NCBI GenBank assembly: GCA_036012905.1
Contig: DASCQF010000038.1
Span: 1-64,000 of the forward strand
DNA from: NP936 sp002726085
Lineage (GTDB): Bacteria > Acidobacteriota > Vicinamibacteria > Vicinamibacterales > UBA8438
DNA: 64,000 nucleotides
Direction: 5' to 3'
A program made the position numbers and the translations under genes. Below are positions 40,254-49,088 of the stretch, one piece after another. Positions within the stretch are counted from its first letter, which is position 1; every line of letters starts with the position of its first letter. Below the pieces are notes generated by a model. It had not been told where the DNA came from. It saw only the letters and a program-made list of their open reading frames with translations, and did no database searches.

Positions 40254-41035
40254 CGACACTCAGTCCTTTTCTGATTTTTGCGATAGTCCTGGCTCTGTAT
40301 CTCGCGAATTCGATCAAGATTCTCAACGAATACGAGCGGGGCGTCATCTTTCGGCTCGGGAAGCTGCTGGCGCGGCCCAAGGGACCGGGCGTCATCCTCG
40401 TCTTTGCCCCGATCGACAGAATGGTGCGCGTTGGGCTCCGGACGATCGTCATGGACGTGCCGCCGCAGGACATCATCACCCGCGACAACGTGTCGGTGAA
40501 GGTCAACGCGGTCATCTACTTCCGGGTCATGGACCCGCAGAGGGCGATCGTCGAGGTCGAGAACTTCCACTACGCCACGTCGCAGCTCGCTCAGACGACG
40601 TTGCGGAGCGTGCTGGGACAGGTCGATCTGGACGATCTACTGTCGGAGCGGGACCGATTGAATCAGGAGCTCCAGCGGCTACTCGACCAGCAGACCGACC
40701 CCTGGGGCATCAAGGTCTCCGCGGTGGAGGTGAAGCACGTCGATCTGCCGGACGACATGCAGCGAGCCATGGCCCGGCAGGCGGAAGCCGAGCGCGAGAA
40801 GCGTGCTAAGATCATCCACGCAGCAGGGGAATTCGAGGCGTCTGAGCGCCTCGCGCAGGCCGCTGAAGTCATCGCCACGCAGCCGCTCGCCGTCACGTTG
40901 CGCTATCTGCAGACCCTCACGGAAATTGCCGGAGAAAAGAACTCCACCATTCTGTTTCCAATACCGATCGAGCTCCTGAACCTGATCCAGCCCAAGAAGC
41001 CCGCCGGCAACGATGGCGAACACCGGTCAGAGTGA
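40250..41035 (+). CDS. slipin / stomatin-family SPFH protein
   Basis: Membrane scaffold of the SPFH superfamily, 261 residues. An N-terminal hydrophobic hairpin (residues about 3-20) precedes the SPFH domain (NEYERGVIFRLGKLLARPKGPGVI; DVPPQDIITRDNVSVKVNAV). A helical arm with the Glu/Ala-rich heptads RQAEAEREKRAKIIHAAGEFEA follows. It overlaps the NfeD gene by four bases, as in most stomatin-NfeD operons. It overlaps the SPOR gene downstream by 23 bases. Confidence 0.94.
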   Translation: MTTLSPFLIFAIVLALYLANSIKILNEYERGVIFRLGKLLARPKGPGVILVFAPIDRMVRVGLRTIVMDVPPQDIITRDNVSVKVNAVIYFRVMDPQRAIVEVENFHYATSQLAQTTLRSVLGQVDLDDLLSERDRLNQELQRLLDQQTDPWGIKVSAVEVKHVDLPDDMQRAMARQAEAEREKRAKIIHAAGEFEASERLAQAAEVIATQPLAVTLRYLQTLTEIAGEKNSTILFPIPIELLNLIQPKKPAGNDGEHRSE

Positions 41036-41639
41036 GGCGGCGCCCAGCGCGAAACAGCTGGTGTTCCTGGCGATGATTGCGACGGTCGTCGCCGTCATCG
41101 TCTTTCTGTGCGGCGTGCTCGTCGGGCGCGGCGTGCCGGGCAGACGCATGGCTCCGATGACGGCGACAGAGGCCGAGTCGGGCGGCGCCGGTATTGTCGG
41201 GCTCGGCGTGCCGGAGGTGGCACTGGACCCGGACGCCGAGACCGGTTCGCCCCTCGATGCACTGACATACTTCGACCTGCTGCGCGGCGCCGAACCGGCG
41301 TCCGAGCCGCCGGCTACGCCAGCCGACGCGTCCACCAGCGAGTCCGCGCTGGAGCCCGACGCGACCTCGCCGGCTCAGGCATCGCTAGAGGATGCAGGCG
41401 CCGCCGCGTCGTTCGTCCTGCAGGTCACAGCGCTGCGGAGCGGTGACGATGCAAGTACCATAGCGGCCGACTTGGTGGCAAAGGGGTACCCCGCGTTCGT
41501 GGTCGACCCGTCGCCGGGGGCGCCGGTGGCGGTCTACCGGGTGCGTGTGGGGCCCTATGTGGACCAAGGTGAGGCGGAGACGGTGCGTCACCTGTTGGAA
41601 ACCGAAGAGCAGTTCAACCCCTGGGTCATCCAGCCGTAG
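41013..41639 (+). CDS. SPOR-domain membrane protein
   Basis: The product is 208 residues. A single transmembrane helix at about 17-37 (VFLAMIATVVAVIVFLCGVLVG) is followed by a long Ala/Pro/Glu/Ser-rich linker. A C-terminal SPOR peptidoglycan-binding domain covers residues about 128-206 (SFVLQVTALRSGDDASTIAADLVAKGYPAFV, then YRVRVGPYVDQGEAETVRHLL). SPOR proteins bind denuded glycan strands at the division septum. It overlaps the slipin gene and is followed by lnt five bases later. Confidence 0.9.
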   Translation: MANTGQSEAAPSAKQLVFLAMIATVVAVIVFLCGVLVGRGVPGRRMAPMTATEAESGGAGIVGLGVPEVALDPDAETGSPLDALTYFDLLRGAEPASEPPATPADASTSESALEPDATSPAQASLEDAGAAASFVLQVTALRSGDDASTIAADLVAKGYPAFVVDPSPGAPVAVYRVRVGPYVDQGEAETVRHLLETEEQFNPWVIQP

Positions 41640-41644
41640 GCTGC

Positions 41645-43189
41645 GTGGTGGTGGCACAGGTGCTCGATATCGGTCCCGCCGGCCACCGGTTTGGGGCGTT
41701 CCTCGCCGCCGCGCTGTCGGGGGGGTTGCTCGCGCTCAGCTTTCCCTCTTTTGGTCATCCTGCTGCCGCCTGGGTGGCGCTGACACCGCTGCTCGTTGTC
41801 CTGTACGGCACCCGGTCGCTCTCGCGCGCCTTCGGTCTGGGCCTGATGACCGGTGCGATCCACTTCGCCGGCATGCTGCCATGGCTGACGCGGGTCATGA
41901 TCGAGTTCGGCGGAGTGGCGCTGCCGGTAGGCGTGCTGCTCAACGGCTTGCTGGTCGCCTACCTGGCGCTCTTTCCTGCGGCGTTTACGGTGATCGTGGC
42001 GCTGTTGTGTGCGCGGCTTGGTGGCTGGGCATTGCTCAGCGCCGCGCCGGTCTGGCTGACCACAGAGCTTGGTCGGTTGTGGCTGTTCGGCGGGTTCCCC
42101 TGGGAGCTGCTCGGCTACAGCCAGACGGGCGTCCTGCCGGTGGCGCAGCTGGCGAGCGTCTTCGGGGTGCACGGCGTGACGCTGCTCGTCGTGTTTGTCA
42201 ACAGCGCCCTGGCCATCGCGCTCGTCGGGTCGCCATCCCGTCGCGTGCCCATGCTGGCGACCGCCGCCGGGGTGGTCGCCGTGGTCGTTGCGTTCGGGGC
42301 CTGGCGGATCTCGGACAATCGGCTCGTCGCCTCTGGCACGCCGCTCCAGGTCGGGCTGGTGCAGGGGAACGTGCCCCAGGACGTCAAGTGGGATCAGGCC
42401 TTTCGCCAGACCATCCTGGAGCGCTATCTGGACCTCAGCCGACAGAGCGCCGCCGACGGAGCGCGTCTGATCGTCTGGCCGGAGTCGGCCACGCCATTCC
42501 GGTTCGAGGACGATCCCAGCGGGGAGGCCGTGCGGCAGCTGGCGCGCGACACCGGCGCCCATCTGCTGTTTGGCAGCACACAGGTCAAGATGAATCCTGA
42601 GCCACAGGACTTCGTGGCGGCATTCGCCCTCCGTCCAGACGGCGGCACCGCCGCGGTCTACCACAAGCGGCATCTGGTGCCCTTCGGGGAATACGTCCCT
42701 TTTCAGTCGCTGCTGTTCTTCGTCTCGCCGCTCGTCGAGACCGTGGCGAACTTCACGCCCGGTACCGGACCCTTGACGCTTCCAATCGGGACCCATCTCG
42801 CCAGCACCGCCATCTGTTATGAGATCATCTATCCGGGGCTGGTCCGCAGCTTTGTGCGGCAGGGCAGTCAGCTGCTGACTACAATCACAAATGACGCCTG
42901 GTACGGGCGGTCGGCCGCCCCACATCAGCACTTCCAGCAGGCGACGATGCGGGCGATTGAGCAAGGCCGGTTTCTGGTGCGCGCCGCCAACACCGGAATC
43001 AGCGGGGTCGTCGACCCCTATGGCCGGGTGCTCGAACGCAGTGCGCTCTTCGAGACGGCGGTCATCACCAAGGAGGTCCGGCTGCTCAGTGGGCTGACCG
43101 TCTATGGACGGATCGGCGACCTGCTCGCCTATCTGTGTCTGGCCTTGACGGTGAGTGCGGTATTCGTCGTCTGGCGCACCCGGTTGTAG
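41645..43189 (+). CDS. lnt: apolipoprotein N-acyltransferase
   Basis: Completes lipoprotein maturation by acylating the N-terminal Cys. The 514-residue product has an N-terminal membrane domain of about seven helices and a nitrilase-fold domain. The catalytic triad is visible: Glu280 (VWPESATP), Lys341 (YHKRHLVPFGEY) and Cys391 (STAICYEII). A closing transmembrane helix is at the C-terminus. Start GTG 41645 is the first of several in-frame candidates. Its substrates would include lipoproteins such as the fusion protein at 8356. Confidence 0.95.
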   Translation: MVVAQVLDIGPAGHRFGAFLAAALSGGLLALSFPSFGHPAAAWVALTPLLVVLYGTRSLSRAFGLGLMTGAIHFAGMLPWLTRVMIEFGGVALPVGVLLNGLLVAYLALFPAAFTVIVALLCARLGGWALLSAAPVWLTTELGRLWLFGGFPWELLGYSQTGVLPVAQLASVFGVHGVTLLVVFVNSALAIALVGSPSRRVPMLATAAGVVAVVVAFGAWRISDNRLVASGTPLQVGLVQGNVPQDVKWDQAFRQTILERYLDLSRQSAADGARLIVWPESATPFRFEDDPSGEAVRQLARDTGAHLLFGSTQVKMNPEPQDFVAAFALRPDGGTAAVYHKRHLVPFGEYVPFQSLLFFVSPLVETVANFTPGTGPLTLPIGTHLASTAICYEIIYPGLVRSFVRQGSQLLTTITNDAWYGRSAAPHQHFQQATMRAIEQGRFLVRAANTGISGVVDPYGRVLERSALFETAVITKEVRLLSGLTVYGRIGDLLAYLCLALTVSAVFVVWRTRL

Positions 43190-43225
43190 CGAAGCCGTCG
43201 GCCTCGGGAGTGACGGGCGGCGGAA

Positions 43226-43246
43226 GCCCGCAGCTTGCAGCATGAA
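43226..43246 (+). repeat. degenerate heptamer array upstream of prfB
   Basis: The units GCCCGCA, GCTTGCA and GCATGAA keep the 7-base step and are followed by GCCGGATGAGC, partly like the trailing motif of other arrays. It lies in the prfB leader. Confidence 0.45.
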
Positions 43247-43297
43247 GCCGGATGAGCAGGCGGCGTGTCAGCGGCCTGTGAGCGAAGGAGGACAACA

Positions 43298-44462
43298 GTG
43301 GCAGTGGAGCTCGAGGAACAGATTCGACGATACGAAGAGCTGGTGGAGCGGTCGACTGCATTGCGCGGCTATCTTTGACGCGGCACATGCCTCCGAGGAG
43401 CTGACGGCGCTCGAGGCGAAAGCCTCGGCGCCGGATTTCTGGAAAGATCCCGACCAGGCGCAGCAGGTGCTGCGTCGCCGTCGGCGTCTGCAGGATGATC
43501 GCGACCTCGCTGATTCATTACGCCAGAAGGTGAGCGACCTCGAGGTGCTGGTCGACTGGGCCGGTCAGGGCGAGTCGGTTGATGATGACCTGCAGGCGGC
43601 TCTCGACGCGCTCGCCACCGAAGTGGAGACCGGCGAGATCAAGAAGATGCTAGGTGGCGAGCACGATGACAAGAACGCCATTCTCACGATCCACCCGGGC
43701 GCCGGCGGCACCGAGTCGCAGGATTGGGCCGAGATGCTCGCCCGCGCGTATCTGCGTTGGGCGGAGCGACGGGACTTCAAGGTCGAGATCATCGAGTGGC
43801 AGCCTGGAGACGAGGCGGGGATCAAAGCGGCGACGTTGACCGTCACCGGTGATTACGCCTACGGGCTGCTGCTGGCGGAAGCCGGTGTGCATCGGCTCGT
43901 TAGGATTTCGCCCTTCGACCAGGCGGCACGACGTCACACCTCGTTCGCGTCGGTCTTCGTCTGGCCCGAGCTGCCCGATGACGTCGAGGTCGAGATCGAC
44001 GAGAAAGATCTCCGGATCGACACGTATCGCTCGAGCGGCGCCGGCGGCCAGCATGTCAACGTGACCGATTCGGCGGTCCGAATCACGCACCTCTCGACCA
44101 ACATCGTCGTGTCGTGTCAGAACGAACGGTCACAGCATCGCAACCGCGATGCGGCGATGAAGGTGCTCAAGGCGAGGCTCTTCGATCTCAGGCAGAAGGA
44201 ACAGCAGGAGAAGTTGGACCAGATCGGCGGCGAGAAGAAGGACATCGCGTTCGGGAGTCAGATACGCAACTATGTCCTTCACCCCTACCAGATGGTGAAG
44301 GATGTCCGCACCAAGTTCGAGGTCGGTGCCGTGGATCGCGTGCTCGACGGCGACTTCGATCCGTTCATCAAAGCGTATCTGATGCAAAAGGCGTCGGCGG
44401 CACACGGCGCGCCGTCGCCGAAGAAGTCAGCAGTCAGAAGTCAGAAGTCAGAAAAGTCGTGA
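43298..44462 (+). CDS. prfB: peptide chain release factor 2, with programmed +1 frameshift
   Basis: RF2 recognises UGA and UAA and hydrolyses peptidyl-tRNA. Translation starts at GTG 43298 behind a perfect AAGGAGG (43285-43291). After 26 codons it meets TAT CTT TGA C at 43370-43379. A +1 slip on CTT continues in the frame that runs to 44462, giving about 387 residues. The stop-codon tripeptide SPF is at about 204-206 and the catalytic GGQ at about 249-251. The C-terminal residues (KKSAVRSQKSEKS) are encoded by a GTCAGAA array and are not part of the family fold. Conceptual annotation must join 43298-43375 to 43377-44462. Confidence 0.95.
43370..43379 (+). promoter_or_regulatory. prfB programmed +1 frameshift site
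   Basis: TATCTTTGAC matches the E. coli prfB shift site (CTT UGA C), where scarce RF2 lets the ribosome slip from CTT to TTT. The stimulatory Shine-Dalgarno of E. coli (AGGGGG three bases before CTT) is not present; the equivalent stretch reads GCGCGGC. Shifting may therefore be weaker or use other signals. Confidence 0.93.
44426..44453 (+). repeat. heptamer array, four units, at the prfB 3' end
   Basis: The units are GTCAGCA and three GTCAGAA, inside the last codons of prfB. They encode the basic, Ser-rich tail of RF2. Confidence 0.85.
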
Positions 44463-44476
44463 GCGCCGTCTCGTCG

Positions 44477-46756
44477 TCAGGGTTGTTCAAACAGGCTTCC
44501 GGGCTGCGTGCCTGCGATGAACGCCTCCTGAATGGCGTTGGACGCCCAGGGTTCGGCCACTTCGCCGGTGGTGCGGTCGACCGTCACGAAGACAATGTTG
44601 TTCGGGAGGACGAACCCGTTTGGCGCCTGGCGGTCCTCGATGTACGCCCCCATGAACTCCCGCCAGATCGGGAGCGCGACGGTGGCGCCATCCTGGCTGT
44701 TGCCCAGCGAGCGCTTCTGATCGAATCCCACCCAGACGCCAACCGTGATATCCGGGTCGAAGCCGATGAACCACCCGTCGGTAAAGTCATCGACCGTGCC
44801 GGTCTTGCCTCCGAGCGGCCACCCAAGCGACCGTGCGCTCTGACCCGTGCCGCGCTGGACGACGCCGCGGAGGATGTTCAGCATCACATAGGCGGTGCCG
44901 GCGCCGATGGCGTCGTTCGCCTCGGGCCGGTTCTCTTCGAGCATCTTTCCATCGCGGTCGACAATCTTCGTGATCCGATACGGCGTCATCCGGATGCCGC
45001 GGTTCGGGAAGACCGCGTAGGCGCTGGTGATCTCCTCGAGCGTCGTCTCGGCAGACCCGAGCGCGACGGAGAGGAACGGCGGAACCTCTGAGCTGATGCC
45101 GAACCGCGGGGCATAGGAGACGACCACCTCCGGCCCCATCTCGTTCATCATCTGGACCGCCGGCATGTTGATGGATCGTTCCAGCGCATGGCGTAGCGTG
45201 ATCGGACCCAGAAACTCATTCTTGTAGTTGGCCGGACAGTAGGGTTCCTGGAATGGACCGGCGTCAAAGCAGACCGCTTCGTCCATGATGATCGAGGTTG
45301 GCGTGTATCCGCGATCGATGGCCGCCGTGAAGACGATGCCCTTGAACAGGGATCCGAGCTGGCGCTGGGCCTGGGTGGCGCGGTTGAACTTGCTACGGTC
45401 GAAACTGAAGCCTCCCACCATTGCCAGGGTCTGCCCGGTGCGGTTGTCAAGGGCGATCAGGGCACCTTCGACCTCAGGTTCCTGCTCCAGCTCGGTGGTC
45501 ATCACGCCGGCGGCGTCGTCGATTGCGAGAACCCGCACCTCGATGAGATCCCCCGATTCGACGAGCTCGCCGGCCGACCGACGCCGGGTCCATGCAAACC
45601 CGTCGCGCATCATGGCGGTCGTAAAGCGTCCGACCCGAGCCTGAATCGCTCCGCCCTCGGTACCGGTCACGACCGCCGGCACGACATCACCCGCCGAGAT
45701 ACCGAATCGCCACCGCCCGTGAGTGAAGTCCTCGATCGTCTCGCCGTCGTCGACGACATTGCGCACCGGAGCGCGGTAGCCATGACGCTTGTCGAGCACA
45801 CGCAGCTGTCGTTCGACCGCGGCATTGGCCGCCGCCTGCAGTCGGGCATCCAGGGTCGTGTGCACCTCGAGCCCGTCTTCGAACAACGGTCCGGCGCCGT
45901 AGGTGGCCTCGAGATGCTGCCGCACCTCTTCGACGAAGTAGGGTGCGATCGATGGACGCCGCGGTGTCCGCTCCGCCAGCACGATGTCGCTGGCAATTGC
46001 TGCCTCCGCCTCGGCCGCCGTGATGAAGTCGTTCTCGGCCATTTCACCCAGCACGTAGTCGCGTCGGGCGCGCGCGAGGTCCGGGTTGATGAGCGGGCTC
46101 TGCCGCGACGGTGTCTGAAAGATGCCGGCGATCAACGCCGCTTCGGCGAGCTCCAGATCGATCGCCGGTTTTCCGAAGTAGAGTCGAGCGGCAGCCTCGA
46201 CGCCGTGGGCTCCGCTGCCAAGATACATCTGGTTGCAGTACAGGGTGAGAATCTCGCGCTTGGTATACCGCTTCTCGATCTGGATCGTGAGTATCGCCTC
46301 ACTGATCTTTCGGCTCCAATATTTCTCTAGTCCCAGCGGAGCCGCCCCGCCCAGTGACACGTGCCGGGCCAGCTGCATGGTCAGGGTGCTGGCGCCGCGT
46401 CGACGCCAGCGCAGGACGTTCTGGACCGCCGTGATCCCCAGTCGCCGGAGATCGAACCCGAAATGGCTGAAGAAGCCGGCGTCCTCCGAAGAGATGAGCG
46501 CCTGTCGCAGCACCTCGGGGATGTCGTCGTACCCGATGACGACCCGATCCTCGGTGGAGTACTGGCGGATCTCCTCGCCGCCGGCGGCAAAGACCCGGGT
46601 GATGGTGTTCGGCGCGTAATCGTCGAGCGTCGACACTTCAGGCAGGTCTGGCGAATAGGCGAACAGCACGCCGCTGATGCCGCCGGCCAGTGCAGCCAAG
46701 ACAAAGAGAAAGATGAGCTTGGCCTGTTTGACGAGCCTGTTCTGAGATCGCGCCAC
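44477..46756 (-). CDS. class A penicillin-binding protein (PBP1A family)
   Basis: Bifunctional peptidoglycan polymerase of 759 residues. One N-terminal transmembrane helix (about 10-32) is followed by a GT51 glycosyltransferase domain with SSEDAGFFSHFGFD near 88 and the GASTLTMQLARHVSL region near 120. An OB-like insert comes next. The transpeptidase has SxxK in GSLFKGIVF, SxN in ERSINMP, and KTG in LGGKTGTVDDF near 660. The GTG start at 46756 follows an AAAGGAG ribosome-binding site and a TAGAAT -10-like hexamer on the minus strand. It is convergent with prfB and divergent from dnaK. Confidence 0.95.
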   Translation of the reverse strand: MARSQNRLVKQAKLIFLFVLAALAGGISGVLFAYSPDLPEVSTLDDYAPNTITRVFAAGGEEIRQYSTEDRVVIGYDDIPEVLRQALISSEDAGFFSHFGFDLRRLGITAVQNVLRWRRRGASTLTMQLARHVSLGGAAPLGLEKYWSRKISEAILTIQIEKRYTKREILTLYCNQMYLGSGAHGVEAAARLYFGKPAIDLELAEAALIAGIFQTPSRQSPLINPDLARARRDYVLGEMAENDFITAAEAEAAIASDIVLAERTPRRPSIAPYFVEEVRQHLEATYGAGPLFEDGLEVHTTLDARLQAAANAAVERQLRVLDKRHGYRAPVRNVVDDGETIEDFTHGRWRFGISAGDVVPAVVTGTEGGAIQARVGRFTTAMMRDGFAWTRRRSAGELVESGDLIEVRVLAIDDAAGVMTTELEQEPEVEGALIALDNRTGQTLAMVGGFSFDRSKFNRATQAQRQLGSLFKGIVFTAAIDRGYTPTSIIMDEAVCFDAGPFQEPYCPANYKNEFLGPITLRHALERSINMPAVQMMNEMGPEVVVSYAPRFGISSEVPPFLSVALGSAETTLEEITSAYAVFPNRGIRMTPYRITKIVDRDGKMLEENRPEANDAIGAGTAYVMLNILRGVVQRGTGQSARSLGWPLGGKTGTVDDFTDGWFIGFDPDITVGVWVGFDQKRSLGNSQDGATVALPIWREFMGAYIEDRQAPNGFVLPNNIVFVTVDRTTGEVAEPWASNAIQEAFIAGTQPGSLFEQP

Positions 46757-46963
46757 GCGGGCTCCTTTATCCCTCTATTCTAGCAGACTGGCAGTGAGAT
46801 TCGGCCTCAAACCGACTGGAGGACGCGGTCGGCGGCGCATCACTGCGAGGCATTTCTCACTGTCCTGCTGCGCTGAGAAGAGGCATGCTCGCGGACACCC
46901 CGGCCTTTGCCGTGGCTGTAGCCAGTGTCAGCAGCGAGTCGGAGCGACGTATGTTGGAAGCAT

Positions 46964-46992
46964 TGACAAGAACACGCTCATATTTTATACTT
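46964..46992 (+). promoter_or_regulatory. dnaK promoter
   Basis: TTGACA at 46964-46969 and TATACT at 46987-46992 are separated by exactly 17 bases, one of the best sigma-70-type matches in the window. The dnaK ribosome-binding site AGAGGA is at 47048-47053. No sigma-32-type promoter is evident, fitting a heat-shock operon controlled by a repressor instead of an alternative sigma factor. Confidence 0.75.
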
Positions 46993-47003
46993 GCATGAGT
47001 ATT
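46988..47003. promoter_or_regulatory. inverted repeat overlapping the dnaK -10 box
   Basis: ATACT-N6-AGTAT is a perfect dyad covering the -10 hexamer and the expected transcription start. It includes CATGAGT (46995-47001), a 6-of-7 match to the HspR half-site CTTGAGT. Given the hspR-like gene in the same operon, it is a plausible operator. A full HAIR dyad (CTTGAGT-N7-ACTCAAG) was not found. Confidence 0.45.
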
Positions 47004-47062
47004 ATGTCTTGCGCGTCACTGTGCGTGCCTGTTGAACTTAAACTACTAGAGGAAATGGTGTT

Positions 47063-48979
47063 ATGGGAAAGGTAATAGGAATCGATCTCGGGACGACCAA
47101 CTCCGTCGTGTCTGTCATGGAAGGCGGAGAACCGGTCGTTGTGACCAATCCCGAGGGCAACAGAATCACTCCGTCCGTCGTGGCATTTGCGAAGTCCGGT
47201 GAGCGCTTGGTGGGGCAGGTGGCCAAGCGTCAAGCGGTGACCAACCCCGAGAACACGGTGTTCTCCATCAAGCGCTTCATGGGGCGTAAGTACGACGAAG
47301 TCAATGAAGAGATGAAGATGGTGCCGTACGAGGTGGTGAAATCCTCGAACGGCGATGCCCGGGTCAATGCTGGCGGAAAGGAGTCGTCGCCCCCAGAGAT
47401 CTCCGCCATGATCCTGCAAAAGCTCAGACAGGCCGCCGAGGAATATCTCGGCCAGTCGGTCGCCCAGGCGGTCATCACCGTCCCCGCCTACTTCAATGAC
47501 GCCCAGCGCCAGGCGACCAAGGATGCCGGACAGATCGCCGGGCTCGAGGTGCTCCGGATCGTGAACGAGCCAACGGCCGCGGCCCTGGCCTACGGGCTCG
47601 ACAAGAAGAAGGACGAAACGATCGCGGTCTACGACTTCGGTGGTGGCACGTTCGACATCTCGATTCTCGAAGTCGGCGAGGGCGTGGTGGAAGTCAAATC
47701 CACCAACGGCGACACGCATCTGGGCGGCGACAACCTCGACCAGCGCATCATCGAGTGGATCGCCGACGAATTCAAGAAGAGCGACGGAATCGACCTCCGG
47801 AACGATCGGATGGCGCTGCAGCGGCTCAAGGAGGCGGCGGAGAAGGCGAAGATGGAGCTGTCCACCGTCGTCGAGACCGAGATCAACCTGCCGTTCGTCA
47901 CCGCCGATCAGTCCGGCCCGAAGCACTTGGCCATGAAGCTGAGTCGGTCGCGTTTCGAGCAGTTGGTCGAGGAGCTGCTGCAGAAGACGGTCGAGCCGGT
48001 CAAGCGGGCGTTGTCGGATGCGGGGCTGGATGCGTCGCAGATCGACGAGGTCGTCATGGTCGGCGGCTCGACGCGGGTGCCGCGGGTTCAGGCGATCGTC
48101 AAGGAGCTGTTTGGCAAGGACACACACAAGGGGGTCAACCCAGACGAGGTCGTCGCGGTTGGTGCCGCATTGCAGGCGGGCGTGCTGGCCGGCGAGGTCA
48201 AGGATCTGTTGCTCCTGGACGTGACGCCGCTCTCGCTCGGCATCGAGACGTTGGGGGGCGTCATGACGACGCTGATCGAGCGGAACACCACCATTCCCAG
48301 CAAGAAGAGTGAGATCTTCTCGACGGCGGCTGACAGTCAAACGAGCGTCGAGGTGCATGTGCTGCAGGGTGAGCGTCCAATGTCACGGGACAACCGGACG
48401 CTCGGTAGATTCCAACTCGTTGGGTTGCCACCGGCGCCGCGCGGGGTCCCGCAAATCGAGGTCGCCTTCGATATCGACGCCAACGGTATCGTCAATGTTT
48501 CGGCCAAGGACAAGGGAACCGGCAAGGAGCAGAAGATCACGATCACGGCGTCGAGTGGCCTCGCCAAGGAAGAGGTCGAGCAGATGATGCGGGAGGCCGA
48601 ATCGCACTCTGAGGAAGACAAGAAGCGGAAAGAAGAGATCGAAACGCGCAACCAGGCGGATCAGGCGGTCTACACGGCCGAGCGGATGATCAAGGACGCG
48701 GGAGACAAGCTGCCGGCCGCTGACCGTGAACCGATCGAGAGCGCGATTGCCGATGTGAAGAAGGCGCTCGAGTCGGATGACAGCGCGGCGTTGACACAAG
48801 CGATGGAGCAGCTGACGTCTGTTCAGCACAAGGCGGCAGAGGCGATGTACAAGCAGGCCAGCGAGACTCCATCAGAACCGGAAGGTGGAGCAGGAGCAAC
48901 AGGCAGCGGAGACGCCGCATCGACCGAGGCCGCGGAGGGTGAGGTCATCGACGCCGAGGTGGTCGAAGATAACAAGTAG
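47063..48979 (+). CDS. dnaK: chaperone protein DnaK (Hsp70)
   Basis: ATP-driven chaperone of 638 residues. The nucleotide-binding domain shows GKVIGIDLGTTNSVVSV at the N-terminus, DFGGGTFDISIL near 193 and VVMVGGSTRVPRVQ near 330. The interdomain linker DLLLLDVTPLSLGIET is near 380, followed by the substrate-binding domain and helical lid. The acidic C-terminus ends EGEVIDAEVVEDNK. It is the first gene of dnaK-dnaJ-hspR; no grpE is present in the operon. Confidence 0.97.
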   Translation: MGKVIGIDLGTTNSVVSVMEGGEPVVVTNPEGNRITPSVVAFAKSGERLVGQVAKRQAVTNPENTVFSIKRFMGRKYDEVNEEMKMVPYEVVKSSNGDARVNAGGKESSPPEISAMILQKLRQAAEEYLGQSVAQAVITVPAYFNDAQRQATKDAGQIAGLEVLRIVNEPTAAALAYGLDKKKDETIAVYDFGGGTFDISILEVGEGVVEVKSTNGDTHLGGDNLDQRIIEWIADEFKKSDGIDLRNDRMALQRLKEAAEKAKMELSTVVETEINLPFVTADQSGPKHLAMKLSRSRFEQLVEELLQKTVEPVKRALSDAGLDASQIDEVVMVGGSTRVPRVQAIVKELFGKDTHKGVNPDEVVAVGAALQAGVLAGEVKDLLLLDVTPLSLGIETLGGVMTTLIERNTTIPSKKSEIFSTAADSQTSVEVHVLQGERPMSRDNRTLGRFQLVGLPPAPRGVPQIEVAFDIDANGIVNVSAKDKGTGKEQKITITASSGLAKEEVEQMMREAESHSEEDKKRKEEIETRNQADQAVYTAERMIKDAGDKLPAADREPIESAIADVKKALESDDSAALTQAMEQLTSVQHKAAEAMYKQASETPSEPEGGAGATGSGDAASTEAAEGEVIDAEVVEDNK

Positions 48980-48990
48980 GACAGAGATGC

Positions 48991-49046
48991 GTCAGAAGTC
49001 AGAAGTCAGAAGTCAGAAGTCAGAAGTCAGAAGTCAGAAGTCAGGA
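48991..49046 (+). repeat. heptamer array, eight units, between dnaK and dnaJ
   Basis: Seven perfect GTCAGAA units are followed by GTCAGGA and then GGCAGCC. It is the longest perfect array in the window. It shows a stepwise change from the GTCAGAA to the GGCAGGA subfamily within one array, which is direct evidence that the subfamilies are related. Confidence 0.92.
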
Positions 49047-49088
49047 GGCAGCCGGGCTGACGTCGTCCAGCAGCCCGCCACGTGACCT

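Larger units (their letters stand above)
46757..47062. other. intergenic control region between the PBP gene and dnaK
   Basis: This 306-base gap has no gene. It holds the minus-strand ribosome-binding site and -10-like box of the PBP gene at its left edge, and a strong promoter and leader for dnaK at its right edge. The middle 150 bases are GC-rich without repeats or open frames that look coding. No CIRCE element (TTAGCACTC-N9-GAGTGCTAA) was found. Confidence 0.7.

Noticed and set aside
46757..47062. CIRCE or full HAIR operator upstream of dnaK
   Set aside because: Neither TTAGCACTC-N9-GAGTGCTAA nor CTTGAGT-N7-ACTCAAG is present; only a 6-of-7 half-site was found.
48991..49046. Possible CRISPR array
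   Set aside because: The units are 7 bases with no unique spacers and no cas genes nearby; it is a short tandem repeat.
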